Origin: Catellatospora bangladeshensis
GTDB lineage: Bacteria > Actinomycetota > Actinomycetes > Mycobacteriales > Micromonosporaceae
Assembly (NCBI RefSeq): GCF_016862575.1
Contig: NZ_BONF01000011.1
Coordinates: 124,001-188,000, forward strand
Direction: 5' to 3'
Length of the DNA: 64,000 nucleotides
Below, one piece after another: positions 8,111-20,064 of this stretch. Every line of letters begins with the position of its first letter. The stretch's first letter is position 1. Made by a program: the position numbers and the translations under genes. Below the pieces are notes generated by a model, which was not told the origin of the DNA, searched no databases, and saw only the letters and a program-made list of their open reading frames with translations.

Positions 8111-8177
8111 GATCTTGCGCGAACTGTTGCCCATTCGCCCGCCTTGGGCGTGTCGTCCCCACAGTTCACGCAAGATC
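8111..8177. repeat. 67-bp palindromic intergenic repeat, type A copy 1
   Basis: The ends CGATCTTGCGCGAACTGT and ACAGTTCACGCAAGATCG pair with one mismatch around a roughly 33-base centre. It sits between the convergent ends of the kinase-like gene and the beta-galactosidase gene and may terminate both. A second copy, inverted, lies at 47661-47727. By hand the two agree at 55 of 67 positions. Confidence 0.8.
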
Positions 8178-8216
8178 GGCGACGGGTGGCGGGCCCCGCC
8201 GGCCGCCGCGGGCTGG

Positions 8217-11186
<2,970 letters not shown>

Positions 11187-11228
11187 TCACCAGATGTCAA
11201 CGAGCAACGCGCACTCCACGAAGCCGCG

Positions 11229-11618
11229 CTATGCCCTCTCCAGGAGCACGTCGACGAGCGCAGCCTCGACGACGGCGTCACCGAGAACAGTGAGTGCGTA
11301 CATACCTGGTTCCAGCGGGACGGTCGCGCTGTCGGCTCCCTCGACGTCGCTCACCACCAGTACGCCGCTGGGGATCTGGATACTGCAGCCGCCGAGTTCA
11401 ACGGGCTGGAGCGAGCCCCGATCCGTGCCCTCTGCCCAGATCCGGACGACAGTTTCTCCGGTCTGCGCGTGCCGCACCTTCACCACGGCCGCATCGGCAC
11501 CGGGCAGGACAAGCTGGGCAGGCAGCCCAGGGCCCGGCACCTTACGGTCCGAGTCGCGGTCGGCGAGAACCAGCAGGCCCCAGCCGAACTCCGCACGCAG
11601 CAGCCCGAGCGCATCCAT
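11229..11618 (-). CDS. Hypothetical protein, 129 residues
   Basis: I do not recognise this protein. It begins MDALGLLRAEFGWGLLVLAD at ATG 11618; the frame is open further upstream but those residues look non-coding. It appears beta-rich, with short alternating strands (AAVVKVRHAQTGETVVRIW, CSIQIPSGVLVVSDV) and no membrane segment or signal. It precedes the beta-galactosidase gene on the same strand with 45 bases between them and may share its transcript, but no functional link is evident. Confidence 0.6.
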   Translation of the reverse strand: MDALGLLRAEFGWGLLVLADRDSDRKVPGPGLPAQLVLPGADAAVVKVRHAQTGETVVRIWAEGTDRGSLQPVELGGCSIQIPSGVLVVSDVEGADSATVPLEPGMYALTVLGDAVVEAALVDVLLERA

Positions 11619-11828
11619 TTCGCGTCCCCCACCGGCCGGCCCGCCCTGCCGCCATGACCGGGCGATCGGCCGAGGGTAACCCGGGGCGCCGTGCACAGCC
11701 GCCCCGCCGCCGAACCGGTCCGTCCGCTCCGCGAGCACGCTCCCGCCTGCCGCCGGAGCGTGCCGTCCCGGTCCGGGCAGCGCAGCGGCGCCGACCACCC
11801 CCGTCGGCGCCGCTGCTTGGGGTAAAGC

Positions 11829-12791
11829 TCACTGGGCACGGTCCCTCAACGCCCGCTGCACGGCCCGCGCATCCTCGTCGGCCGCGAGCAGCCGCATCGC
11901 CTCCGTCCCCGCGTAGACCTCGCTGCCCGCGTACGCCCGCTGTTCCAGCCCGAGCGCCGCCTCGGCCGCCGCCAGCCGGTCGTCGACCGACAGCCGTCGC
12001 CTGCCGGTCAGGAACTGGGTCTCCCCGTCGGTGTTGACCTGCGCCGCCGCGATCATGCCGACCCCCGGCAGGTACGAGTGCCGCACCGGCGGCGCCAGCA
12101 GCGGGCTGAACTCCTCCACGACCAGCACCCCGTCGTAGCAGATCGACGGCGCACACACTTCCCGCGCCGACCTGTCCACCACGAAGCCGCAGCGCAGCAG
12201 CCCGATCCCGGGCGCCTCGGCCCGCAGGTAGGGCCGCTCGTCCTCCTCCGGGTCACCCGGCACGACGACCCCGGCCCGCGCCCCGGCCACTCCCGCGATC
12301 CACGCCTCCGGCGAACCCGTGACCGCACCGTCCGTGAGCAGCTCCGGATACGCCCCGACCTGCCACACGCCGCGGTCGTCGTCCTGGGCCTGGAACACCA
12401 GCGCCGACTCGGTCGCCACGCCTTCGGCGAGCCTGCGCTGCCACAGCACCCGCGCCCACACCCCGTCGATCCGCTTGACCAGGTCGGTGGCGGTCAGCAC
12501 GACGGTACGCGGCAGCGCCTGCCCGCCGTCGTTCGCGTACACCTGCCAGGTCAGCTCCGTCCCGGCTGGCAGCGGCTGGTAGCGGCTGTCCAGGTCGGTC
12601 GAGTCCTCGAACCGCCCCGGCCGGAACTCGGCCGGCGGCGGGCACGGCTCGTCGTCGCGCACCACGGTCGCCGCCGGACCCTCGACGGGATCGGCCGACG
12701 CGGCCGCGGGCACGGCGAGCATCGCGGCCAGGACGGCGGCCGCTGCGCCGAAGGAGACGATGTGGCGGGACGTAAGCGCCGGTCCGGACAT
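11829..12791 (-). CDS. Secreted protein of unknown function
   Basis: A 320-residue protein starting at ATG 12791 (MSGPALTSRH) with a classical signal peptide: hydrophobic AAAAVLAAMLAVPAAASA, cleavage probably after ASADP near residue 35. The mature part has two likely disulphide regions (DEPCPPPAEF; LLRCGF and REVCAPSICYDG). I recognise no catalytic motif. The longer open frame upstream of 12791 is less likely because it puts a polar stretch before the signal peptide. It is divergent from the 13207 membrane protein across a 415-base gap. Confidence 0.7.
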   Translation of the reverse strand: MSGPALTSRHIVSFGAAAAVLAAMLAVPAAASADPVEGPAATVVRDDEPCPPPAEFRPGRFEDSTDLDSRYQPLPAGTELTWQVYANDGGQALPRTVVLTATDLVKRIDGVWARVLWQRRLAEGVATESALVFQAQDDDRGVWQVGAYPELLTDGAVTGSPEAWIAGVAGARAGVVVPGDPEEDERPYLRAEAPGIGLLRCGFVVDRSAREVCAPSICYDGVLVVEEFSPLLAPPVRHSYLPGVGMIAAAQVNTDGETQFLTGRRRLSVDDRLAAAEAALGLEQRAYAGSEVYAGTEAMRLLAADEDARAVQRALRDRAQ

Positions 12792-12937
12792 GATCCAGCC
12801 TCCTGAACCGTGACACCCGTGGGGGCTTTCGGGGGTATATCGGCACATTAGGCCGGTCGACGACGGCCCGGCCAGCGGTCGTCACCCGTAGGACGCACCA
12901 CCGTCAGCCGTACGCGCGACCCCGCCGCACGGTTGAC

Positions 12938-12954
12938 GTTGACGCAGCGTCAAC
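12938..12954. promoter_or_regulatory. 17-bp palindrome in a divergent promoter region
   Basis: GTTGACGCAGCGTCAAC is a perfect odd palindrome, preceded by GGTTGACG at 12931-12938, so half-sites of the GTTGACG/CGTCAAC type occur three times in 25 bases. It lies in the 415-base gap (12792-13206) between divergent genes and could be an operator or a cluster of overlapping -35-like boxes. The rest of the gap shows only an RBS-like GAAGGTAGG before GTG 13207. Confidence 0.4.
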
Positions 12955-13206
12955 CCATACCGTGGCAGGCGCCGTACGAGGAGACCGGGAGGCCGTTCGT
13001 GGAGTGATCGATCCAGGACGTCGCCCGCGCAGGGCGGAACCGCCACACACACTCGACCACCGGCCCATCGAGGGGTCGGATCGAGGACAACCGAACCCCA
13101 GAGCGTGCCGGCCCGGCTACAGTCCGGATCGGCTTCCCGGCTTCGGCCGATCTCAGGCGCTCTGGTGTGGAGAGCGCCTACCCGTCTTGGTGAAGGTAGG
13201 ACACCC

Positions 13207-14013
13207 GTGGTCGAGCAGACGCGCCCCACGCCGGGCTCGCGCAGCAACGCCCTCTCCGCGATCGCCACCGCCGTCAGCACGGTCGTCGCACTGCTGGAAT
13301 TCCTCACCGACCTCGGCGCCCTCGCCGTCGTCCTGCTCGGCGCGACCGCACTCGCCTTCGCCATCTGGGGCCTGGCCCGCACCTGGATCAACCGGCAGGC
13401 CGTCCCCGCCGCCTTCCTCGTGCTCGGCGTCATCGCCGCCTCCGCCGCCGTCGGCGCGGCCGGCGACCGCCTGCTGCGCCCCGAGCCGGCCGTGACGACC
13501 GCCGGTCCCAGCGCCGGGCCGTCGGCAACGACGCTGTCACCTGCAGCGGACCCGAGCCCGACCGGCCTGCCGTCGGCGAGCGCTCCGGCATCGCCCTCCA
13601 CCACGGCCTCGCCTCAGGCCACCGGCGCGCCGGGGGAACCCGCCGTCAAGCGTGCCGCCCAGGGCATCACCCTGCCCACCTACTACTCCCTCGACCTCGA
13701 CGCGGACACGCCCAACTGGAGCGTGGTCCGCGGCTCGGTCGACGGCTGGGACATCCGCGCCGCCGTGGGCGTCGGCCCCTACGGCATCGCCTCGTTCCGC
13801 GACCTCACCTACGTCAGCGGGGAGCCGACGCACGACACCTGCGTGACCGCAACCGCCCTGCAGCGCGGCATCGAGCAGGAGAAGACCCGCTCCGGCACCG
13901 CGTTCTGCGTGAAGACCGACCAGGGCCGGTGGGCATGGGTGAAGATCACCTCAGTGAACGCCAAGTCCGGTGACGTCAAGCTCGACCTTCACGTCTGGGA
14001 GGCGGCCGCCTAG
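13207..14013 (+). CDS. Membrane-anchored protein with Ser/Thr/Pro-rich linker and extracellular domain
   Basis: The start is GTG 13207, preceded by GAAGGTAGG; an earlier in-frame ATG at 13105 gives a lead with no protein-like character. Residues 15-90 hold two to three hydrophobic segments (AVSTVVALLEFLTDLGALAVVLLG, FLVLGVIAASAAVGAAG). A 55-residue linker rich in Ser, Thr, Ala and Pro follows, then a 110-residue domain (QGITLPTYYSLDLD to LDLHVWEAAA) with two Cys. I recognise no family for that domain. It probably sits outside the membrane. Confidence 0.7.
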   Translation: MVEQTRPTPGSRSNALSAIATAVSTVVALLEFLTDLGALAVVLLGATALAFAIWGLARTWINRQAVPAAFLVLGVIAASAAVGAAGDRLLRPEPAVTTAGPSAGPSATTLSPAADPSPTGLPSASAPASPSTTASPQATGAPGEPAVKRAAQGITLPTYYSLDLDADTPNWSVVRGSVDGWDIRAAVGVGPYGIASFRDLTYVSGEPTHDTCVTATALQRGIEQEKTRSGTAFCVKTDQGRWAWVKITSVNAKSGDVKLDLHVWEAAA

Positions 14014-14094
14014 CGCGCCGCAAGCGGCTTGACCCTCACCCGACGGGAGGCACCAACCTTGCCCGGGAAACACACCCGAGCAAGGAGAAGTCCC

Positions 14095-14574
14095 ATGACC
14101 GAGTCGACACCCCGCCCCGCCCCAGGCATCGACCGCGACATCTACCCGATGCCCGCGTTCGTGAAGTTCGAGGCGGCCGACCTGCACGCCACCACCCGCT
14201 GGTATGAGGCGGCCGGGTTCGTCGTGCTGGCCGCGATGCCCGGCCCGGACGGCGCGACCGTGCTCGTCCACCTGCGGCGCCGGCGATACCAGGACATCCT
14301 CGTGGTCCCCGCACGCGGGACGGCGACCGGCGGGCTGCGGGTGGTCATGGCCGCTGGTGGCGACGACCTGGCGCAGCGCGCGGCGGACCTGGCCGCGGCA
14401 CAGGGTGGCACGGTCGAAGGCCCCGCGCCGACACCGTGGCGCAGCACCGATCTCACCCTGACCGACCCGGACGGCAATGTCGTCATCCTCACCGAGCCGC
14501 GCATGGCCGAGATCGAGACCGATGCCGCCTGGTCGGACATGGTGCGCGGCAGCATCGGCCGACCCGTCTCCTGA
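14095..14574 (+). CDS. VOC-fold (glyoxalase/bleomycin-resistance-type) protein
   Basis: A 159-residue protein of the vicinal oxygen chelate superfamily. The first half has PAFVKFEAADLHATTRWYE AAGF, and the C-terminal half ends in LTLTDPDGNVVILTEPR, the usual VOC closing motif. ATG 14095 follows a good AAGGAG site. VOC proteins bind metals or small molecules and include lyases, dioxygenases and resistance proteins. The ligand cannot be told here. Confidence 0.8.
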   Translation: MTESTPRPAPGIDRDIYPMPAFVKFEAADLHATTRWYEAAGFVVLAAMPGPDGATVLVHLRRRRYQDILVVPARGTATGGLRVVMAAGGDDLAQRAADLAAAQGGTVEGPAPTPWRSTDLTLTDPDGNVVILTEPRMAEIETDAAWSDMVRGSIGRPVS

Positions 14575-14672
14575 CCGACGCCCGTCGAAGCCCCTTCCGG
14601 CGCACCGTCCGGGCAGCCGGTGACCGGTCTTATCGGTTTGCCGCCGGCAGGCCGGTCGGATAGGAATCTTGC

Positions 14673-15215
14673 ATGCTTAGGGGCAGAAAGGTCGGGCTGA
14701 GGGCCCGGCACGAGGACGACATCCCGATCCTGCGGACCGAGCTGTACAACGACGTGGTCGGCTCCGCGCGCGCCGACAGCAGGCCGTGGCGGCCGCTCCC
14801 GCCCGGGTCGAAGGACCCGCGCCTCATGGGGGACGACACGGACCCGGCGAACGTCCCCTTCTCCGTGGTGGAGCTGGAGGGCGGCACACTCGTCGGGATC
14901 GCGGCGCTGTGGGGCATCGACACGCACCACCGGTCCGCGCACATCGGGATGGGGCTGCGGCCGTCCGCGCGAGGCAAGGGCTACGGCACCGATGTGGTCG
15001 CAGTGCTGTGCCACTACGCCTTCGTCGTCCGCAGCCTGCACCGGCTACAGATCGAGACCCTGGCGGACAACACCGCGATGCTGCGCTCGGCCGAGCGCAA
15101 CGGCTTCGTCCGCGAGGGCGTGCTGCGCTCCTCGGCCTGGGTGATGGGCGAGTTCCTCGACGACGTGGTGCTGGGACTCCTCATCGAGGAGTGGAAGCGC
15201 GGCTCCATCGCGTAA
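14673..15215 (+). CDS. GNAT-family N-acetyltransferase (RimJ/RimL-like)
   Basis: A 180-residue acetyltransferase of the RimJ/RimL branch. LRARHEDDIPILRTELYND opens the fold, the acetyl-CoA-binding loop is MGLRPSARGKGYGTDVVAVL, and the branch-typical LHRLQIETLADNTAMLRSAERNGFVREGVLR follows. Members acetylate protein N-termini, amino sugars or antibiotics; the substrate is unknown. ATG 14673 is the start. A 14-bp stem-loop downstream (15292-15334) separates it from the convergent secreted protein. Confidence 0.85.
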   Translation: MLRGRKVGLRARHEDDIPILRTELYNDVVGSARADSRPWRPLPPGSKDPRLMGDDTDPANVPFSVVELEGGTLVGIAALWGIDTHHRSAHIGMGLRPSARGKGYGTDVVAVLCHYAFVVRSLHRLQIETLADNTAMLRSAERNGFVREGVLRSSAWVMGEFLDDVVLGLLIEEWKRGSIA

Positions 15216-15291
15216 GCCGCTGCTCGAAGGCGTCGCGGCCCGGCTGCGGCGCACGGCCGGGCAGCACTGGCCCGCCCGCGCGGAAACCAGC

Positions 15292-15334
15292 GCCGACGGC
15301 TCGCGCGTCGTGGCACGATCCGCGAGCCGTCGGC
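15292..15334. terminator. Bidirectional terminator hairpin
   Basis: Perfect 14-base arms, GCCGACGGCTCGCG and its complement, enclose a 15-base loop between the convergent ends of the acetyltransferase and the VCBS-repeat protein. Confidence 0.7.
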
Positions 15335-15356
15335 GTCCTGGTGCTTCAGCACGCGG

Positions 15357-16844
15357 CTAGAGCGCCATCAGCTTGAATCCGTTGGCGGAGCCGAGAACCC
15401 TGGCCGACCAGAAGCCGCCGTCACCCTTGCCCGGATACCAGGCGAAGGTGCCGTCGGTGTACACGGCGAGCAGGTCCGCCTTGCTGTCGCCGTCGAGGTC
15501 GCCGAGCGACATGTGGCTGAACCCGGCCGGGCCGATGATGCGGGCCGACCAGAAGGTGCCGTCGCCCTTACCCGGGTACCACGCGAGCGTGTAGTCGTTG
15601 TACAGCGCCAGCATGTCCGGGATCGAGTCGCCGTCGAGGTCGGCCAGCGCCATGGTGCGGAAGTTGGCCGTGCTCAGGACGCGCGACGACCAGAAGCCGC
15701 CGTCGCCCTTGCCCGGATACCACACGAGCGTGTAGTCGTCGAGCACCGCGAGCAGGTCGACCTTGCCGTCGCGGTCGAGGTCGGCCAGCGCCATGCTGCG
15801 GAAGTTCGCCGTGCTCAGGACACGTGCCGACCAGAAGCCGCCGTCGCCCTTGCCGGGATACCAGGCGAGGGTGTTGTCCTCGTACACCGCCAGCATGTCC
15901 TTCTTGCCGTCGTTGTTGAGGTCCGCCTTGGCCATCAGGCGGAAGTTGGCGTTGCTCAGGGTGCGGGCCGACCAGAAGCCGCCGTCGCCCTTGCCCGGGT
16001 ACCAGACCAGGGTGGTGTCGGTGTAGACGGCCAGCAGGTCTGCCTTGCCGTCGCTGTTGAGGTCGTTACGGGAGCCGGGCCACGTGCCGCCGCCACCGCC
16101 GCCGCCTCCACCGCCGCCGCTGCTGCCGGTGGAGGTCGTGGCATTGATGTACGCGGTGATGCACCGCTCGTCCCCGCCGTCGTCCCCGCAGGCCTTCACC
16201 ATGTACGGGTACGTGGTCGACGGCTTCAGCCCGGTGTCGGTGTAGCTTCCGGTGCCGACGACCGCCAGCAGCGAGCCGTTGCGCAGAATCCGGTAGTAGA
16301 GCCCGGTGGAGGTGTCCCAGGCCAGCGAGACCGAGGTCGGCGTCACGGCGGCGACCCGCAGGTTGCGGGGAGCGACGATCGGCGCCGGACTCGGTGAGGG
16401 CGTGTAACAGTTGATCGAGTCGATCACGATGCGCTGATAATCGTGGAACCTGTGCCACAGGCCCACGGTGTCCCACGTCAGGTCGTGGGTGAACGGCTCG
16501 ACCAAGTCCTCGCCCCATAGGCGGTAGGTGAACTTGCGCCCCTTGGTGACGCAGCCCGCTTCGGCCCGGTAGGCGTCCTGGTCGTATCCGACCCCGCCGT
16601 TGCCCGCGACGGTGGTCACGGTGCCCTTGCAACCTGTCGGCCACGTGTTGGACCGCACGGGCGTGTCGTCGGCGTCGTTACACCAGCCATTCACGACATT
16701 GATGGAGCGCGCCGAGACGTTGTCGAGATTGCACCATGGATCGAAGTACAGACAGGTACCCGCGGACGCCGGTGCAGCGGTCGCGAAGACCGATGCGGTG
16801 ACGGCGACGGCGAGCACGGCCAGACGTGCCAGGACAGCTCTCAT
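15357..16844 (-). CDS. Secreted protein with FN3 domain and five VCBS/FG-GAP-type repeats
   Basis: A 495-residue secreted protein starting MRAVLARLAVLAVAVTAS at ATG 16844, with cleavage near APASAGTC. Residues 28-150 form a Cys-containing domain (CLYFDPWCNLDN, WPTGCKGTVTTVAG) I cannot name. An FN3 domain follows (RNLRVAAVTPTSVSLAWD), then a poly-Gly linker. The last part has five tandem repeats of about 47 residues, each with DLDGDxKxDLLAVY and WYPGKGDGGFWSAR. The DxDxDG segments should bind calcium, as in VCBS/integrin-like propellers. Its role may be adhesion or polymer binding outside the cell. Confidence 0.85.
   Translation of the reverse strand: MRAVLARLAVLAVAVTASVFATAAPASAGTCLYFDPWCNLDNVSARSINVVNGWCNDADDTPVRSNTWPTGCKGTVTTVAGNGGVGYDQDAYRAEAGCVTKGRKFTYRLWGEDLVEPFTHDLTWDTVGLWHRFHDYQRIVIDSINCYTPSPSPAPIVAPRNLRVAAVTPTSVSLAWDTSTGLYYRILRNGSLLAVVGTGSYTDTGLKPSTTYPYMVKACGDDGGDERCITAYINATTSTGSSGGGGGGGGGGGTWPGSRNDLNSDGKADLLAVYTDTTLVWYPGKGDGGFWSARTLSNANFRLMAKADLNNDGKKDMLAVYEDNTLAWYPGKGDGGFWSARVLSTANFRSMALADLDRDGKVDLLAVLDDYTLVWYPGKGDGGFWSSRVLSTANFRTMALADLDGDSIPDMLALYNDYTLAWYPGKGDGTFWSARIIGPAGFSHMSLGDLDGDSKADLLAVYTDGTFAWYPGKGDGGFWSARVLGSANGFKLMAL
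15360..16070 (-). repeat. Five tandem coding repeats of about 141 bp
   Basis: This is the DNA of the VCBS-type repeats. Each unit encodes about 47 residues with the same WYPGKGDGGFWSAR core, and the unit cores are close enough in DNA sequence to recombine or to mis-assemble from short reads. Confidence 0.75.
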
Positions 16845-16968
16845 CCAGTCCCCCGTTTGATGGTGGTCGATGTTGCCAAGACCCTGGCACGGGATCCGAT
16901 CGGAGTTCAACGTCTTCGGCCGGAGCCGAAAGTCCTCGCCCTCCGGCGGATCCCGTCCCGTCCGGCTG

Positions 16969-17415
16969 TCAGCGGCGCTGCGGCACGACCCGGCACAGCA
17001 GCGCCGCGAACGCGCCGGTCACGGCACCGACGACGACCCCGGTGACGAGACTCGACATCACGGCGGCGGTACGCATCACCACCTCCTGTACAGCCGGGTC
17101 GACGTCGGCGAGTTTTCCGCCGAGCCGTGGACCGGCGCCGTCGAACGAGGCCGACCACAGCAGCTGATGCCCGGCGGAGAGGAACACGCCGTAGATCGCG
17201 CCGACGACCACCATGGTCAGGAACGGCCGCGGCGGGCGCCGCCACAGCACCGCCCCGATCCAGCACGCCAGCGGCACGAACACCAGCAGCGCGTTGACGA
17301 ACGTGCCCTCCTGCACAAGGTCGAGGTCGTGCAGCACGACCCTCGGCGCCGCGAGCGCGGCCAGCCCGACGAGCACCGGCCAGCTGAACCCCAGCGCACG
17401 CGATCCGGCGCTCAT
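16969..17415 (-). CDS. Small integral membrane protein
   Basis: A 148-residue protein with about four hydrophobic segments (SWPVLVGLAALAAPRVVLHD, FVNALLVFVPLACWIGAVLW, PFLTMVVVGAIYGVFLSAG, MSSLVTGVVVGAVTGAFAALL). ATG 17415 overlaps the stop of the upstream gene (ATGA), so the two are co-translated. I recognise no family. The pair may form a complex in the membrane. Confidence 0.7.
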   Translation of the reverse strand: MSAGSRALGFSWPVLVGLAALAAPRVVLHDLDLVQEGTFVNALLVFVPLACWIGAVLWRRPPRPFLTMVVVGAIYGVFLSAGHQLLWSASFDGAGPRLGGKLADVDPAVQEVVMRTAAVMSSLVTGVVVGAVTGAFAALLCRVVPQRR

Positions 17416-17951
17416 CGACCCGCCTCCGCCTGGACCCCGGCCGACGCCGCCGGCGATGCAGCCGACGTACGCGCCCAGCGGATCAGCGTCGTGAACGCCA
17501 GGACCGCGGTGACCGCACCGCCGGCGACCCGCACCCAGTGCCCGGCGACGAACTCGGCGGCGACCTGCCGCAGGTACTCGGCGCTGTGCGTGCCGACTGG
17601 GTCCACGAACATGATCTCGTTGCGGGGCCAGAAGAACACCGCCGAGAACACGAACTCGCACAGCAGGAACGTCACCGCCGCGCCCGCCGTCCACCAGCGC
17701 AGTCGCCGGTTGCGCCAGGTCAGCAGCACTGTCACGACGCTGCTGAGGACCACGCTCGCGCCCAGCGGCGGGAAGTAGTCGCTCGGCCCGCCCGCGATGA
17801 TGAACTCGCGCGCCCGTACCAGCGACTCGGGCGGGTCGACGAAGATGTTCGGATAGAGCATCACCGTCTCGGCGGCGACACCGCCGAACGACAGCATCGA
17901 CGTCCACACCAGGACGATGAGCGCGATCCAGGTCAGCCTGTACTTCAGCAT
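17412..17951 (-). CDS. Integral membrane protein, possibly DUF1772-like
   Basis: A 179-residue protein starting MLKYRLTWIALIVLVW at ATG 17951, with four membrane segments. Features such as ETVMLYPNIF, FSAVFFWPRNEIMF and AEFVAGHWVR recall the DUF1772/anthrone-oxygenase-like group, but I rate that as tentative. It is coupled by ATGA overlap to the 148-residue membrane protein and is divergent from the histidine kinase gene, so the kinase pair could regulate it; no operator supports this. Confidence 0.65.
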   Translation of the reverse strand: MLKYRLTWIALIVLVWTSMLSFGGVAAETVMLYPNIFVDPPESLVRAREFIIAGGPSDYFPPLGASVVLSSVVTVLLTWRNRRLRWWTAGAAVTFLLCEFVFSAVFFWPRNEIMFVDPVGTHSAEYLRQVAAEFVAGHWVRVAGGAVTAVLAFTTLIRWARTSAASPAASAGVQAEAGR

Positions 17952-18211
17952 GCGGGTTCCTTCCGGGGTCCGCCGTGCCGTCCGGGCACGTCGGTCGAGG
18001 TCGCCGAGAACTTTAGGCCGCCTCACCTGCCCCGTCTGCCGCCTGCGAGCGCGACCTGAGGTCTCTTCCGGGCGTACCCGACGACCTGCCCGCCCTCCCC
18101 GGACCTGTCCGTCCGGCTCGGGCCGGAGCGTGCCGCGGGGCGCTCGACAGGCCGCAGTCCTTAGGCCGGGGTCGCTTCCAGGCGTACGCCCACCCGCGAA
18201 GATGTCGCTCT

Positions 18212-19405
18212 GTGACGACAGCGGACCAGCCCACGGCGCTCTACGCTCGAAACGTGCCAGGCCACCGACCCACCCGCATCGACACCCTGCTGGCCGCCGG
18301 CACCTTCCTCGCCGTGGCGGCCGCCGTCGCCACCCACGGCGGCACTCCCGCCCAGCTGATCACCGGCTACTGCTTCGCCGCCGGGTTCGGCGCGCTGCCC
18401 CTGCTGGCCCGCCGCCACCCGGTGCCCGCGCTGCTGGCCGCCGCGGCCGGCGTCATCACCTATTACATGCTCGACCTCGCACCCGTCGGGTTGGCCGTGC
18501 ACACCGCCGCCGTGCTCTACGTCGCCGCCGACCAGGGCCGGGCACGCGCCGCCGCGCTGGTCGCCGGAGCTCTGCTGGCCTCCTCGATCGCCGCGCGGCT
18601 GGCCGAGGGCGACGACCCCTCGATCGTGCTCGGCGTCGACCTCGGCTCCCAGGCCGCGCTGATGGTCGCCGTGATCGCCCTCGGCGACGCCGTACGCAGC
18701 AGGCGGGCGCTACGGGCCGAGCTCGCTCGGCAGGCGACCGCCGCCGCCGAGGAGCGCCGCGCCGAAGCCGCCCGGCAGGTCGAGGCCGAACGGCTGCGCA
18801 TCGCCCGCGAGGTGCACGACACCCTCGGCCACGCCGTCTCCGTGGTCACCCTCCAGTCGGCCGTCGCCCAGGAGGCCCTGGCCGAAGGCGCACCCGACGA
18901 CGCGCGAGCGGCCCTGGCCGCGATCCACGCCGCCGGCAGCGGCGCCATGTCCGAGCTGCGCGCCACGCTCGGCACGCTGCGCCGCGACACCGGCCCCCGC
19001 CACCCCGACCCTGGCATCGGCGACCTGCCCGCCCTGCTCGACGGGGTACGCCGCAGCGGCCTGCCCGTGGACCTGCACCTGGAAGGCGACCTGCAGGCAC
19101 TGCCCACGGTCGTCGGCACGACCGCGTACCGGGTCGTCCAGGAGGCCCTGACCAACGTCCTGCGCCACGCCCGCGCCAGCCACGCCTCGGTGAACGTCGA
19201 CGCCACCGGCGCCCGGCTGCGCCTCGACGTCCTCGACGACGGCCACGGCCCCGACCCCCACGCCCGCCAGGACGAGCACGGCTACGGCCTGCGCGGCATG
19301 ACCGAACGCGTCACCCTGCTCGGCGGCACCGTCGACGTCGGCCCGGCCGACGCGGGCGGCTTCCGGGTCCACGCCGAGCTGCCCCTGCCGGCAGGCACCC
19401 GATGA
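18212..19405 (+). CDS. Sensor histidine kinase, NarL/HisKA_3 class
   Basis: A 397-residue kinase starting at GTG 18212. The N-terminal 165 residues have about five hydrophobic segments with short loops, so it senses from within the membrane. The dimerisation region carries the phospho-acceptor His in REVHDTLGHAVSVV near residue 201, typical of HisKA_3. The HATPase domain has ALTNVLRHARA (N box) and LDDGHGPDPHARQDEHGYGLRGM (G boxes). Its stop overlaps the start of the response regulator (ATGA). The signal is unknown. Confidence 0.93.
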   Translation: MTTADQPTALYARNVPGHRPTRIDTLLAAGTFLAVAAAVATHGGTPAQLITGYCFAAGFGALPLLARRHPVPALLAAAAGVITYYMLDLAPVGLAVHTAAVLYVAADQGRARAAALVAGALLASSIAARLAEGDDPSIVLGVDLGSQAALMVAVIALGDAVRSRRALRAELARQATAAAEERRAEAARQVEAERLRIAREVHDTLGHAVSVVTLQSAVAQEALAEGAPDDARAALAAIHAAGSGAMSELRATLGTLRRDTGPRHPDPGIGDLPALLDGVRRSGLPVDLHLEGDLQALPTVVGTTAYRVVQEALTNVLRHARASHASVNVDATGARLRLDVLDDGHGPDPHARQDEHGYGLRGMTERVTLLGGTVDVGPADAGGFRVHAELPLPAGTR

Positions 19406-20064
19406 GCCCGCTGCGCGTCGTGCTCGTCGACGACCAGCACCTCATCCGCACCGGCCTGCGGGCCGTGTTCGACCGCGCGCCCGACATCGACGTCGTCGGC
19501 GAAGCGGGTGACGGCGCGTCCGCCGTGGACGTGGTGCGAGCTGAGCAGCCCGACGTGGTGCTCATGGACGTGCGGATGCCGGGCGTCGACGGCATCGAGG
19601 CCACCCGCCGTATCCTGGCCGACCCGCGCCTGGCCCGAGTGCAGGTCGTTATGCTGACCACGTTCGACGACGACGAGTACCTGTTCGACGCGATCCGCGC
19701 GGGCGCGGCCGGGTTCCTGCTCAAGGACACCACTCCGGAGGCGCTGCGCGAGGCCGTGCGCACCGTCGCGGGCGGTGACGCGCTGCTGTCCCCCGCCGTC
19801 ACCCGCCGCGTCCTGGCTGCCGCCGCCCACGCCCCGGTGCGGGACACCGCCCGGCTGGCGGGGCTGACCGACCGCGAGCGCGACGTGCTGGCGCAGGTCG
19901 GGGGCGGGCTGACCAACGCCGAGATCGGCGCGGTCCTCCACCTGAGCCCCGACACCGCCCGAACCTACGTCAGCCGCCTGCTCACCAAGCTCGACGCCCG
20001 CGACCGCGCCCAGCTCGTCGTCATCGCGTACGAGACCGGCCTGGTCCGCCCCGGCGAGCGCTAG
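19402..20064 (+). CDS. Response regulator, NarL/LuxR class
   Basis: A 220-residue partner of the preceding kinase, coupled to it by ATGA overlap. The receiver domain has the acidic pair Asp10/Asp11, phospho-acceptor Asp56 in VVLMDVRMPG, a Thr in MLTTFDD and a Lys in FLLKDTTPE. The C-terminal LuxR-type helix-turn-helix is LTDRERDVLAQVGGGLTNAE and the residues after it. It should bind DNA as a phosphorylated dimer. Targets are unknown; the divergent membrane pair at 16969-17951 is the nearest candidate. Confidence 0.94.
   Translation: MSPLRVVLVDDQHLIRTGLRAVFDRAPDIDVVGEAGDGASAVDVVRAEQPDVVLMDVRMPGVDGIEATRRILADPRLARVQVVMLTTFDDDEYLFDAIRAGAAGFLLKDTTPEALREAVRTVAGGDALLSPAVTRRVLAAAAHAPVRDTARLAGLTDRERDVLAQVGGGLTNAEIGAVLHLSPDTARTYVSRLLTKLDARDRAQLVVIAYETGLVRPGER

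Noticed and set aside
12882-13604. 240-codon minus-strand frame over the divergent gap
   Set aside because: It runs opposite the 13207 membrane protein, lacks a ribosome-binding site and has shadow composition.
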